Below are positions 42,418-50,677 of a DNA stretch of 64,000 bases, piece after piece (the first letter of the stretch is position 1; every line of letters starts with the position of its first letter). The translations under genes were made by a program, and so were the position numbers. Source of the DNA: Pseudogemmobacter sp044142105 (GTDB lineage Bacteria; Pseudomonadota; Alphaproteobacteria; Rhodobacterales; Rhodobacteraceae); contig NZ_JBGTYM010000003.1 of NCBI RefSeq assembly GCF_044142105.1, positions 1 to 64,000 on the forward strand, given 5' to 3'. The notes beneath the pieces were generated by a model, which saw only the letters and a program-made list of their open reading frames with translations, was not told the origin of the DNA and ran no database searches.

Positions 42418-43367
42418 AATGCCTGATCATCCAGCCGATCCACGAAGCTGGGCTTGCGGCCCTGCGCGCGGCTGGCATCACCCCCGTCCTGTCACCCGCC
42501 CCCGACATGCAAACCGTCGCGCGGCTGATCCCCGGAATGGATGCCGTCATCACCCGCGATGCCGGGCTGGATGCCGCAGCTTTCGCCGCCTCGGACCGGT
42601 TGAAAGCGGTCGTCGTGCATGGCGCGGGCCATGATCCGGTGGACAAGCCCGGCGCGGCGGCAAAGGCTGTGATCATCGCCACCACGCCCGGCGCCAATGC
42701 CCGCTCGGTCGCCGAACTGGCCGTGGGCCTAGCCCTTGCCGTCGCGCGGCGCATTCCCGCCGCAGACCGGGCGCAGCGATCAGGCACGACCGGCTTTCGC
42801 GAGAGCGCCCGTTTCACCGAATTGCGCGGCAAAACCGCTCTGATCGTCGGCTGGGGTGCCATCGGGCGCGAAACCGCCCGCATGTTCTCCGGTGCTTTCG
42901 ACATGCGCATCCTCGTTCATTCGCCGCGCGTCGCGCAGATCGAGGGCGGGGTCCGGGTGCCCTCGCTGACCGATGGTCTGGCCGATGCCGATCTCGTCTC
43001 GCTGCACACGCCGCTGCGGCCCGAGACCCGCAACCTGATTGATGCTGCCGCGCTCTCTGCAACGAAACGCGGCGCGATCCTTCTGAACCTGGCGCGGGCA
43101 GGGCTTGTGGATGAGGCGGCGCTTCTTGCTGCCATCGCTGCGGGCCATCTGGGCGGCGCGGGTCTGGACGTATTTTCGCAGGGCGCAGCCACAGGCCCGC
43201 TGGCGGCGCATGACAACGTCATCTTCACCCCGCATCTGGGCGGCACAACGGAAGAGGCGCTGCGCCGCGTCGCGCTGGAAGCCGCCCGCCATGTCATCAC
43301 GGCGCTGTCGGGCCGGATGCCCGAAACCGCCGTCAATCCCGAGATCCGAAGGCCCCAGACAGCATGA
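42414..43367 (+). CDS. D-isomer-specific 2-hydroxyacid dehydrogenase
   Basis: This NAD-dependent dehydrogenase, 317 aa, belongs to the SerA/phosphoglycerate-dehydrogenase family. The NAD-binding motif is GWGAIGRETARMF. The catalytic Arg is in LARAGLVDE, Glu in a segment near GLDVFSQ, and His in FTPHLGGT. It would reduce a 2-oxoacid (or oxidise the D-2-hydroxyacid) derived from the imported compound. It lacks a C-terminal ACT domain, so it is not a regulated SerA. It overlaps the next gene by ATGA. Confidence 0.87.
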   Translation: MKCLIIQPIHEAGLAALRAAGITPVLSPAPDMQTVARLIPGMDAVITRDAGLDAAAFAASDRLKAVVVHGAGHDPVDKPGAAAKAVIIATTPGANARSVAELAVGLALAVARRIPAADRAQRSGTTGFRESARFTELRGKTALIVGWGAIGRETARMFSGAFDMRILVHSPRVAQIEGGVRVPSLTDGLADADLVSLHTPLRPETRNLIDAAALSATKRGAILLNLARAGLVDEAALLAAIAAGHLGGAGLDVFSQGAATGPLAAHDNVIFTPHLGGTTEEALRRVALEAARHVITALSGRMPETAVNPEIRRPQTA

Positions 43368-44641
43368 CCGCCCCGTTCCCCGCTGGCCAACCCGCCGCCG
43401 CCGCCATCCGCGCCATGATCGACCGCGTCCTCGCGCGGGTGAACGCGCTTTCCCTGGGCGGCCCGGGCTGGACCCGGCCCTCCTATTCCGATCTGGAAAG
43501 TCAGGCCCATGCCTTGATCGAGGCCGAGGCCCTTGCCTTGGGCATGGAGGTACGCCGCGATGCCGCAGGCAATCTTTTCGCCCGCCTGCCGGGGCGGGAT
43601 TCGTCTCTGACACCGCTTTATTGCGGCTCGCATCTCGACACGGTGACCGAGGGCGGCGCCTTTGACGGGCAGGCCGGCGTGGCGGCGGCGTTGGCCCTTG
43701 CCGCCGCCCTGCGCGCAACCGGCAGGACGCCCGCCGCGGATTTCATCGTGACCGTGACCCGGGCCGAGGAAAGCGTCTGGTTTCCAGTGTCCTATATCGG
43801 CTCACGCGCGGCATTGGGCCGGCTTGCGCCCGAGGACATGCAGGCGAAACGGGTCGATACCGGCCGCACGCTGGCCGATCACATGCTCGATCAGGGCTTC
43901 GACCCCCAGGCCGTGCTGACCGCCACGCCCCCCGCCCCGGCCCGCTTTCTTGAATTCCACATCGAGCAGGGCCCCGTGCTGGACAGTGCGGGCGAGCCTT
44001 TCGCGCTCGTCTCGGCCATCCGTGGAGGATTGCGCTACCGTGCCGCCCGCATCGCCGGGGCCTGGGCCCATTCCGGAGGGGCTCCGCGCGATGGCCGGGC
44101 CGATGCTGTGGTCGCCTTCGCGGATCTTGTCATGGCGATGGACCAGGTCTGGAAGGGCTTTCTGACAGACGGCGCCGACCTGACCGTGACCTTCGGCCGG
44201 GTCGACGCCGCCACACCCGCGCATGCCATGGCCAAGGTGGCCGGAACCCTGGACTTCTGCCTTGACCTGCGTTCGGACGATCCCGCGACGCTGGACGCCG
44301 CCGATCGCGCTTTCCGCGCCGAAATCGCAAGGATCGAGGCCGCCCGCCCGGGCATTTCCTTCGATCTTGGCGCGCAAAGCCGCTCTGCCCCGGCGCGGCT
44401 GTCAGACAGCATGTGCGCCTGGGTCGACGCCGGTGCCGCGCAGATCGGGGCGACGCCGCGAACCATGCTGTCGGGTGGAGGCCATGACGCCGCGGCCTTC
44501 GCAGCCGCTGGCTGGGACAGCGTGATGGTGTTCCTGCGCAACTGGAATGGTAGCCATTGCCCCGAAGAGGGCATGGACCCCGCCGACCTGGCGCTTGCCG
44601 TCGAGGCGGTCTTTGCCGCTCTTGTGCAGGAGGCCGCATGA
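43364..44641 (+). CDS. M20-family amidohydrolase (hydantoinase/carbamoylase type)
   Basis: This is a zinc-dependent amidohydrolase of 425 aa, of the N-carbamoyl-L-amino-acid hydrolase/allantoate amidohydrolase group. The metal ligands are visible in GSHLDTVTEGGAFDGQAGV, TRAEESVWFP, and HIEQGPVLD. The C-terminal metal His is in MLSGGGHDAAAFA. It could hydrolyse an N-carbamoyl or ureido compound in the cytoplasm and release ammonium. Its position in the pxp gene run suggests a pathway for cyclic amides or ureides. Confidence 0.85.
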   Translation: MTAPFPAGQPAAAAIRAMIDRVLARVNALSLGGPGWTRPSYSDLESQAHALIEAEALALGMEVRRDAAGNLFARLPGRDSSLTPLYCGSHLDTVTEGGAFDGQAGVAAALALAAALRATGRTPAADFIVTVTRAEESVWFPVSYIGSRAALGRLAPEDMQAKRVDTGRTLADHMLDQGFDPQAVLTATPPAPARFLEFHIEQGPVLDSAGEPFALVSAIRGGLRYRAARIAGAWAHSGGAPRDGRADAVVAFADLVMAMDQVWKGFLTDGADLTVTFGRVDAATPAHAMAKVAGTLDFCLDLRSDDPATLDAADRAFRAEIARIEAARPGISFDLGAQSRSAPARLSDSMCAWVDAGAAQIGATPRTMLSGGGHDAAAFAAAGWDSVMVFLRNWNGSHCPEEGMDPADLALAVEAVFAALVQEAA

Positions 44642-45273
44642 CCGGCGAAACCTTGTCGCAAAGTGCCTATCGCCGCCTGCGCGACGACATTCTCGAAGGC
44701 CGCATCGCCCCGAACACCATCCTGACCGAACGCGATCTGGCCGAGCGTCTGGGCCTGTCGCGCACGCCGCTGCGCTCAGCCCTGTCGATGCTGGAAAGCG
44801 AACAGGTGATCGAGCGGATGGCCAATGGCGCGCTTCTGGTGCGGCAGGTCTCGGTCGAGCAGCTGCTCGACATCTTTCAGCTCCGGCAGATCTTGGAACG
44901 TGCCGCCGCCGAGCGTGCCGCCGGTTTCGGCCTGACCCCCGCGCTGGAGGAAGCGCGGTCCCGGCAGCTGGACTATCTTCAGGAAGGCCGCACCGATTTT
45001 GAAACCTTCTGGCAGGATGATGGCAATTTCCATCTGGCCGTCGCCGCCGCCGCCCGGCTGTCTTTGCTTCCCGCGCTTCTGGCCGAACAGCGCGCCATCA
45101 TCCGGCGCAGTTCGGTCATCCGCAGCCATACCACCTTCGCCGATCAGGCGCGCGAACATGTGGCCGTGATCGACGCCATCGCCGCCCGCGACCCGGCCGG
45201 CGCGCGTACCGCAATGGCACGGCATTTCGACCAGATGCGCGCCCGCACCCTGAACTGGCTTGACAGGACCTAA
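44638..45273 (+). CDS. GntR-family regulator (FCD type), second in the gene run
   Basis: This is a 211-aa regulator. Winged helix: ILTERDLAERLGLSRTPLRS; FCD domain with ILERAAAERAAGF and DDGNFHLAVAAAARLSLLP. I chose the ATG at 44638, which overlaps the M20 stop as ATGA. It is the second GntR in the same coupled run as the one at 41749, an unusual arrangement. It may sense a later intermediate. The M24 gene follows after 4 bp. Confidence 0.86.
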   Translation: MTGETLSQSAYRRLRDDILEGRIAPNTILTERDLAERLGLSRTPLRSALSMLESEQVIERMANGALLVRQVSVEQLLDIFQLRQILERAAAERAAGFGLTPALEEARSRQLDYLQEGRTDFETFWQDDGNFHLAVAAAARLSLLPALLAEQRAIIRRSSVIRSHTTFADQAREHVAVIDAIAARDPAGARTAMARHFDQMRARTLNWLDRT

Positions 45274-45277
45274 GACA

Positions 45278-46444
45278 ATGATCCCCGACGATCCGTTGCG
45301 CGGCAGCGAGGCCGTGTTCCCTGCGGAAGAATTCGCCCCCCGGATAGAGGCATTGCGCCGGGCGTTTTCCCCAACCGGAGCCGAGGCGCTGGTTCTGTTC
45401 GGGCCAGAGAACATCTTCTGGGCTACGGGCCGCCAGACCGCGGGATATTTCGCGTTCCAGGCCTTGATCGTGCCGCTTCTCGGCCCTCCGGTGCTGCTGG
45501 TGCGCCAGCTTGAAACCACCGGCGCCCGCACGGCGACCTGGCTGACCGACATCCGCGCCTGGCAAGACGGCGAAAACCCGGCTTTGGCTATGGCCACTCT
45601 AATCCGGGCACTTGGCCTGCGTCATGTGGCGCTGGAGAAGAACAGCTGGTTCGTCAGCCATACCCTGGCCAGCCGGATCGAAACCCTGCTCTCCGACATC
45701 CGCCTCTGCGATGGCAGCGGCATCGCGGAAAGCCTGCGCGCCGTGAAATCGCCCGCCGAGCTTTCGGCGATCCGCAAGGCTGCGGCCTATGCCCAGGCAG
45801 GGCTTTCCGCGGCAATAGAGACCTGCCGCGCCGGTGTATCCGAGAATGACGTGGCCGCAGCGATGATGGCTGTCGCAATCTCGTCCGGGTCCGAAGCGAT
45901 GGCGATGGAACCGCTCATCTCCTCCGGCCCGCGCTCTGGCGTGCCGCATGCGACCTGGCGGCGGCGGCGGATCGAGCCGGGCGATGGTGTTTTCCTTGAA
46001 CTTGCCACCAGTCATGACCGCTATCATGCGGCTCTGATGCGCAGCGTCTGGATCGGCCCGCCCCCGCCCCTGGCGCAATCGATGATGGACACGGCCGAAC
46101 GGGCGCTGGACGCGGCCCTTGCCGCAATGGAGCCGGGTCGCCCCTGCGCCGCCCCGCATCTGGCGGCGCAACGGGTGATCGACGCAGCGGGCCATACCGA
46201 AGCCTTCCGCAAACGGATCGGCTATTCCATGGGCGCGGCCTTCGCGCCAGATTGGGGCGAAGGGGCCATCCTGTCGCTGTTCACCGGGGTCGACCGGCTG
46301 CTGGAACCGGGCATGGTCTTTCACCTGCCCGCCACGCTGCGGAGCTATGGCGAATTCACTGTCGGCGCGTCGGAAACCGTGATCGTGACCGCGACCGGGA
46401 TCGAGGTTCTTTCCGACCTGCCGCGCCAGATGACCCTCCGCTAG
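45278..46444 (+). CDS. M24-family hydrolase lacking metal ligands (creatinase/DoeA-like)
   Basis: This is a 388-aa pita-bread-fold protein with an N-terminal creatinase domain (about 1-150; VLFGPENIFWATGRQTAGYF) and a C-terminal M24 domain. In metalloaminopeptidases the domain has Asp ligands in DxG...D. Here the region reads FLELATSHDRYHAALMRS, so both Asp are replaced. That pattern is shared by creatinase and ectoine hydrolase DoeA. It probably opens a C-N bond in a small amide or cyclic substrate. DoeB is absent, so ectoine use is not established. Confidence 0.78.
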   Translation: MIPDDPLRGSEAVFPAEEFAPRIEALRRAFSPTGAEALVLFGPENIFWATGRQTAGYFAFQALIVPLLGPPVLLVRQLETTGARTATWLTDIRAWQDGENPALAMATLIRALGLRHVALEKNSWFVSHTLASRIETLLSDIRLCDGSGIAESLRAVKSPAELSAIRKAAAYAQAGLSAAIETCRAGVSENDVAAAMMAVAISSGSEAMAMEPLISSGPRSGVPHATWRRRRIEPGDGVFLELATSHDRYHAALMRSVWIGPPPPLAQSMMDTAERALDAALAAMEPGRPCAAPHLAAQRVIDAAGHTEAFRKRIGYSMGAAFAPDWGEGAILSLFTGVDRLLEPGMVFHLPATLRSYGEFTVGASETVIVTATGIEVLSDLPRQMTLR

Positions 46445-46449
46445 AACCG

Positions 46450-47405
46450 ATGCACCATCACCTTGCCGCCACGCCCGATGCCCTGCGCTGGGGCCATATC
46501 GACCCTGCGGCCCGCCCGGCCCTGCATATCCGGCCGGGCGACTCGGTCACCGTGGAAACCCTGTCGGGCGGCCAGCGCAACCTGCCGCCGCCGGGCAGCC
46601 CCCACCGCCCCCTGCCCGCCCATCTGGCGGCGATTTCGGCTCTGACACCGCATCTTGGGCCCCATCTTCTGACCGGCCCGATCCATGTGGAAGGCGCCGA
46701 GCCGGGTGACCGGCTGGTGGTCGAGATCGAAGAGATCGCGCTGGCGCAAGACTGGGGCTGGAACGCGGTCGAGCCGGGCTTCGGGCTGTTTCCCGACCTC
46801 GCCCGCGCTTATGAGACCCTGATCGTTCCTCTCGACCGTGCTGCCGGAACCGCCCGCCTGCCCTGGGGCCCGACCGTCGCCCTTGCACCCTTCTTCGGCA
46901 TTCTGGCCGTCGCGCCCGCACCGGAAAGCGGGACTGTCAGCTCGGTTCCGCCCGGTCCCTTCGGCGGCAATGTCGATTGCAGGCTGTTCTGCCAGGGCGC
47001 GCGCATCACCTTCCCCGTCTTCACCCAGGGCGCGCTGTTCCACGCGGGCGACGGCCATGCCCTTCAGGGCGAGGGCGAGATTTGCGACACCGCATTGGAA
47101 ACCGCGCTGACCGGACGCTTCCGCTTCACGCTTGAAAAAGGGCGCGCGCCCGCCGCGCCGAGGCCGAATGCGGCTCTGTCATCGCCACTTTCGGCTTTGA
47201 CGCCTCGCTCGACGCCGCCGCCCGGCAAGCCGCCAGCCGGATGATCGACCTGATCTGCCGCGAAACGCCCCTGAACCGGATCGAGGCCAGCCGCCATATC
47301 AGTCTCTGCGGCGATCTGCGCATCACACAGGTGGTGAACGGCACCAAGGGCGTGCATTGCCTGCTGGACCGGCGCAGCCTGACCGGCATTCCGCTACGCG
47401 CCTGA
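46450..47405 (+). pseudogene. Acetamidase/formamidase-family gene with a late frameshift
   Basis: The product begins MHHHLAATPDALRWGHIDPA and has the FmdA/AmdA core (RPGDSVTVETLSGGQ, GPFGGNVDC). The first frame ends at 47244 after an unrelated proline-rich tail. The true C-terminus continues in the -1 frame from about 47163, with CGSVIATFGFDASLDAAAR, SRMIDLICRET and RITQVVNGTKGVH, to a TGA at 47405. One base seems missing near 47160-47163. Intact, it would be about 318 aa and hydrolyse a short amide to acid and ammonia. A sequencing error is possible, since nothing else in the gene is decayed. Confidence 0.75.
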
Positions 47406-47440
47406 AAAAATGGCCGAAGGGCGTTGCCGCCCCCCGGCCA
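47405..47440 (-). terminator. Intrinsic terminator of the RraA/SDR/aminotransferase operon
   Basis: On the minus strand a hairpin (GGCCG-2-GGGCG paired with CGCCC-2-CGGCC, TTGC/GCAA loop) spans 47412-47439. It is followed by six T residues (A405-A410 on the plus strand). It begins about 32 bp after the RraA-like stop and also separates the convergent acetamidase gene. Confidence 0.75.
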
Positions 47441-47471
47441 GTCAGGGGAGATAAGTCTCTGTGAGGGCGTT

Positions 47472-48206
47472 TCAGGCCTTTTGCGCGGCCTTGAACGCCT
47501 CGTATTTCGCCTTGTTCTCGGCATTGGCCGGGTAAAGCCCGGGCAGCGGCACGCCGGCATCGACCTGGGTCATGATCCAGCCTTCCAGCCGCTCCTGCTC
47601 GACCGCTTCATCCGTCACCGCCTCGACCAGATCGGCCGGGATCAGCACGGCGCCATCCTCATCGGCAACGATCATGTCGCCCGGGAAAACGGCCACGCCG
47701 CCGCAGGCGATGGGCTCTTGCCAGTTCACAAAGGTCAGCCCGGCCACCGAGGGCGGCGCGGCCACGCCCGCGCACCAGACCGGCAGGCCGGTGCCCTTGA
47801 CGCCCAAGGCGTCGCGCACGACGCCATCGGTGACAAGGGCGGTGACGCCCTTCTTCACCATGCGGGCGCAGAGGATATCGCCGAAAATCCCGGCATCGGT
47901 GATGCCCATGGCATCAGTCACGCAGATGCAGCCTTCCGGCATGGCCTCGATCGCGGCGCGGGTTGAGATCGGCGCAGACCAGCTTGCGGGCGTCGCCAGA
48001 TCTTCGCGCGCCGGGACGAAGCGCAGGGTGAAGGCACGACCGACCAGCCGCGGCAGATCGGGGGTCAGCGGGAAAGCGCCGCGGATCCAGACATTGCGCA
48101 GACCCTTTTTCAGCAGGACCGTGGTCAGCGTCGCGGTGGTGACGCCCTTCAGCTTGGCGATCAGCGCCGCCTCGGCGGCCGGTTCCAGGGCTTTGTCGGT
48201 GGTCAT
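47472..48206 (-). CDS. RraA-like / HMG-aldolase-family protein
   Basis: This is a 244-aa member of the RraA superfamily, which includes 4-hydroxy-4-methyl-2-oxoglutarate aldolase and oxaloacetate decarboxylases. The key segment is CVTDAMGITDAGIFGDILC and later ALVTDGVVRD, with the conserved Arg-Asp and upstream Gly-rich region. It is longer than E. coli RraA (about 160 aa), so an aldolase/decarboxylase role is more likely than RNase E inhibition. It is the last gene of the minus-strand operon. Confidence 0.8.
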   Translation of the reverse strand: MTTDKALEPAAEAALIAKLKGVTTATLTTVLLKKGLRNVWIRGAFPLTPDLPRLVGRAFTLRFVPAREDLATPASWSAPISTRAAIEAMPEGCICVTDAMGITDAGIFGDILCARMVKKGVTALVTDGVVRDALGVKGTGLPVWCAGVAAPPSVAGLTFVNWQEPIACGGVAVFPGDMIVADEDGAVLIPADLVEAVTDEAVEQERLEGWIMTQVDAGVPLPGLYPANAENKAKYEAFKAAQKA

Positions 48207-48220
48207 GGTCTTTCCCTCTG

Positions 48221-49006
48221 TCAGACGCTGGCGATCAATCCGCCGTCGATGCGGATCGTGCTGCCGGTGATGTAGCTGGCGCGGGCCGAGGCAAGGAAGG
48301 CCGCCGCATCGCCATATTCTTCGGGCTGGCCATACCGGCCAAGCGGAATGGCGGCGACGCTTTCCGCAGCCACATCGGCAACGCTGCGCCCCTCGCGTGC
48401 GGCCTTCTGCTCGTCAAGGAAGGTGATGCGCTTGGTGGCGATGCGGCCCGGCAAGATGATATTGGCGGTGATCCCGTCGCGCCCGACCTCGCGCGCGAGC
48501 GTCTTGGACCAACCGACCAGAGCGATGCGCAACGCGTTGGACAGGCCAAGATTCGGGATCGGCGCCACCACGCCCGACGAGGTCGAGGTGATGATGCGGC
48601 CCCATTTCTTTGCGCGCATGCCCGGCAAGACCCGGTCCGTCAGCGTGATCACCGAAAGAACCATCGATTCAAAGCTTGCCCGCCACAGCGCGGCATCCTG
48701 CCCCGACACGGTCGAGGGCTTTGGCCCGCCGGTGTTGTTGATAAGGATTTCTACCTGGCCCAACTCGGCTTCGATGCGCGCTACATTCGTCTCTATCGCC
48801 GCCAGATCGGCCAGATCCCAGGCCAAGGGCAGCGCCACGCCGCCCGCCTTGCGGATCGCGTCCGCCGTGGCCTCGGCGGCCGCAAGGTCGATATCGCCCA
48901 GGGCCACACGTGCCCCATCGCGCGCCAGCGCGTTGGCCATGGCCCCGCCGAGGCCGCCTCCGGCGCCCAGAACCAGCGCCACTTTCCCCCTGATCCCCAG
49001 ATCCAT
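48221..49006 (-). CDS. SDR-family oxidoreductase without the YxxxK motif
   Basis: This is a 261-aa Rossmann-fold short-chain dehydrogenase. NAD(P) site: LGAGGGLGGAMANALA; also INNTGGPKP (NNAG equivalent). The catalytic Tyr-x3-Lys is missing: the corresponding segment is NLGLSNALRIALVGWSK. This variant is known in the FabG-like SDR subgroup whose active site is not canonical. It lies between the RraA-like (14-bp gap) and aminotransferase genes. Catalysis by another mechanism, or a non-redox role, is possible. Confidence 0.83.
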   Translation of the reverse strand: MDLGIRGKVALVLGAGGGLGGAMANALARDGARVALGDIDLAAAEATADAIRKAGGVALPLAWDLADLAAIETNVARIEAELGQVEILINNTGGPKPSTVSGQDAALWRASFESMVLSVITLTDRVLPGMRAKKWGRIITSTSSGVVAPIPNLGLSNALRIALVGWSKTLAREVGRDGITANIILPGRIATKRITFLDEQKAAREGRSVADVAAESVAAIPLGRYGQPEEYGDAAAFLASARASYITGSTIRIDGGLIASV

Positions 49007-49021
49007 GCTGTTGTCCTTCCT

Positions 49022-50239
49022 TCAGTTGGTCAGTTTGGCGCAGGCCGCACGGATGCGTGCGCAGGCCTCGCGCAGCCGGTCGGTGCCGGTGGCGAAAGAG
49101 ATGCGGAAATAGGGCGCAAGGCCAAACGCGCTGCCCGGCACGGCCGCCACGCCCGCTTCTTCCACCAGATACATCACGAAATCGCTGTCCGTCTCGATCA
49201 CCCGCCCGTCGGGCCGCTTGCGCCCGATCATCCCGGCACAGGACGGGAACAGGTAGAAGGCGCCGTTCGGACGCACGCAGGACAGGCCATCGACCTGGTT
49301 CAGTGCCTGCAGGCAGAGGTCCCGCCGCTCGCGGAAAATCTCGTTGCGCTCGTCCAGGAACTCCATCGGCCCAGTCAGCGCCGCAAGTGCTGCCGCCTGG
49401 CTGACCGAGGACGGATTCGAGGTCGATTGCGACTGCAAGGTCGCCATGGCCTTGATGATATCCGCCGGGCCGCCCGCATAGCCAATGCGCCAACCGGTCA
49501 TCGAAAACGCCTTGCTGACACCGTTGCAGGTCAGCACCCGATCCATCAATTTCGGCTCTACAGCCGCGATCGTGGCGAATTCCCAGCCGTCATAGCGCAG
49601 GTGTTCATACATGTCGTCGGTCAGGACCAGAACCTGCGGATTGTCCAGCAGCACATCGGCCAGCGCACGCAGATGGGCCGCCGAATAGCCCATGCCGGTC
49701 GGGTTCGACGGCGAATTCAGGATCACCCATTTGGTGCGTGCAGTGATCGCAGCGCGGAGCGCCGGCGCGGTCAGAAGAAAATCGTCTTCTTCGGGGCAAG
49801 AAACCGTGACCGGCACACCGCCCGCAAGCCGGACCATATCGGGATAGCTCACCCAATAGGGCGCGGGAACGATCACCTCGTCGCCTTCATCCAGCGTCGC
49901 CAGTAGCGCGTTGTAGAGCACCTGCTTGCCGCCGGTGCCGACGCTGATCTGGTTCAGCTCGTAATTCAGCCCGTTCTCGCGCCGGAATTTCTCGACGATC
50001 GCTTTTTTCAGTTCGGGCGTGCCGTCGACATCGGTGTAGCGGGTCTGGCCCGCCTCGATCGCCGCCGTCGCCGCGCGGCGGATATGTTCGGGCGTGTCGA
50101 AATCCGGTTCGCCCTGCGACAGGCCGATGATGTCTTTCCCCTGACGGCGCAGATCGGCTGCCAGCCGCGTCATCGCGATGGTCGGCGACGGCATGACCGC
50201 GGAAAGGCGGGAAGAGAGACGGTTTTTCGGGCCGGTCAT
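49022..50239 (-). CDS. Class I aminotransferase (aspartate-aminotransferase-like)
   Basis: This is a fold-type I PLP enzyme of 405 aa. N-terminal GLSQGEPDFDTPEHIRRAA fits the I-gamma AspAT family; the Asn-Pro segment NSPSNPTGMGYS and the PLP Lys in NGVSKAFSMTGWRIGYAG are clear. It would exchange an amino group with 2-oxoglutarate or oxaloacetate. It sits upstream of SDR and downstream of ridA. The operon contains a second, divergent aminotransferase, so the two likely serve different steps. Confidence 0.87.
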   Translation of the reverse strand: MTGPKNRLSSRLSAVMPSPTIAMTRLAADLRRQGKDIIGLSQGEPDFDTPEHIRRAATAAIEAGQTRYTDVDGTPELKKAIVEKFRRENGLNYELNQISVGTGGKQVLYNALLATLDEGDEVIVPAPYWVSYPDMVRLAGGVPVTVSCPEEDDFLLTAPALRAAITARTKWVILNSPSNPTGMGYSAAHLRALADVLLDNPQVLVLTDDMYEHLRYDGWEFATIAAVEPKLMDRVLTCNGVSKAFSMTGWRIGYAGGPADIIKAMATLQSQSTSNPSSVSQAAALAALTGPMEFLDERNEIFRERRDLCLQALNQVDGLSCVRPNGAFYLFPSCAGMIGRKRPDGRVIETDSDFVMYLVEEAGVAAVPGSAFGLAPYFRISFATGTDRLREACARIRAACAKLTN

Positions 50240-50254
50240 GGCAGATTCCTTGGG

Positions 50255-50677
50255 TCAGAGATAGGCGATAAGCTGGATTTCCACCGGGGCATTGCCGGGC
50301 AGCGTGGCCACACCCACGGCGGCGCGCGCGCCGATCCCGGCCTCGCCCAACTCGCGGCGCAGCAGCGCTGAAGCGAAGTCGGCCAGTTTGGAATGGGCCT
50401 CGAAGCCCGGTTCGGCGGCGATGAAGACGGTCAGGCTCAGGATGCCCGCCAGTGTCTCATTCGGCGCCAGAAGCCCGCGCGCCGCAGCCAGCGCATTGCC
50501 GCAGGCCAGTTCCACGGCGGCGCGATACTCTTCAAGCGGCACACCTGCGCGCACCGGCCCGGTGGCCTGCAACACACCCGCGCGGCGCGGCGTCATGCCC
50601 GACGTGTGGATCACATTGCCCAACCGCCGGGCCGGGATGTAATCGCCTTGCGGGATGGGCTGCGGCACGCCGGTCAT
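50255..50677 (-). CDS. ridA: RidA/YjgF-family enamine/imine deaminase
   Basis: This is a 140-aa RidA-superfamily protein. It has the N-terminal ARRLGNVIHTSGMTP and the conserved C-terminal RAAVGVATLPGNAPVEIQLIA, where the Arg is the catalytic RidA residue. It removes reactive enamine/imine intermediates from PLP enzymes. It overlaps the upstream aminotransferase by ATGA and precedes the second one by 15 bp, a good functional match. Confidence 0.86.
   Translation of the reverse strand: MTGVPQPIPQGDYIPARRLGNVIHTSGMTPRRAGVLQATGPVRAGVPLEEYRAAVELACGNALAAARGLLAPNETLAGILSLTVFIAAEPGFEAHSKLADFASALLRRELGEAGIGARAAVGVATLPGNAPVEIQLIAYL

Noticed and set aside
47134..47142. Programmed -1 slippery site in the acetamidase gene
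   Set aside because: The zero frame reads GAA AAA GGG, which does not fit X XXY YYZ. A deletion or read error near 47160 explains the shift better.
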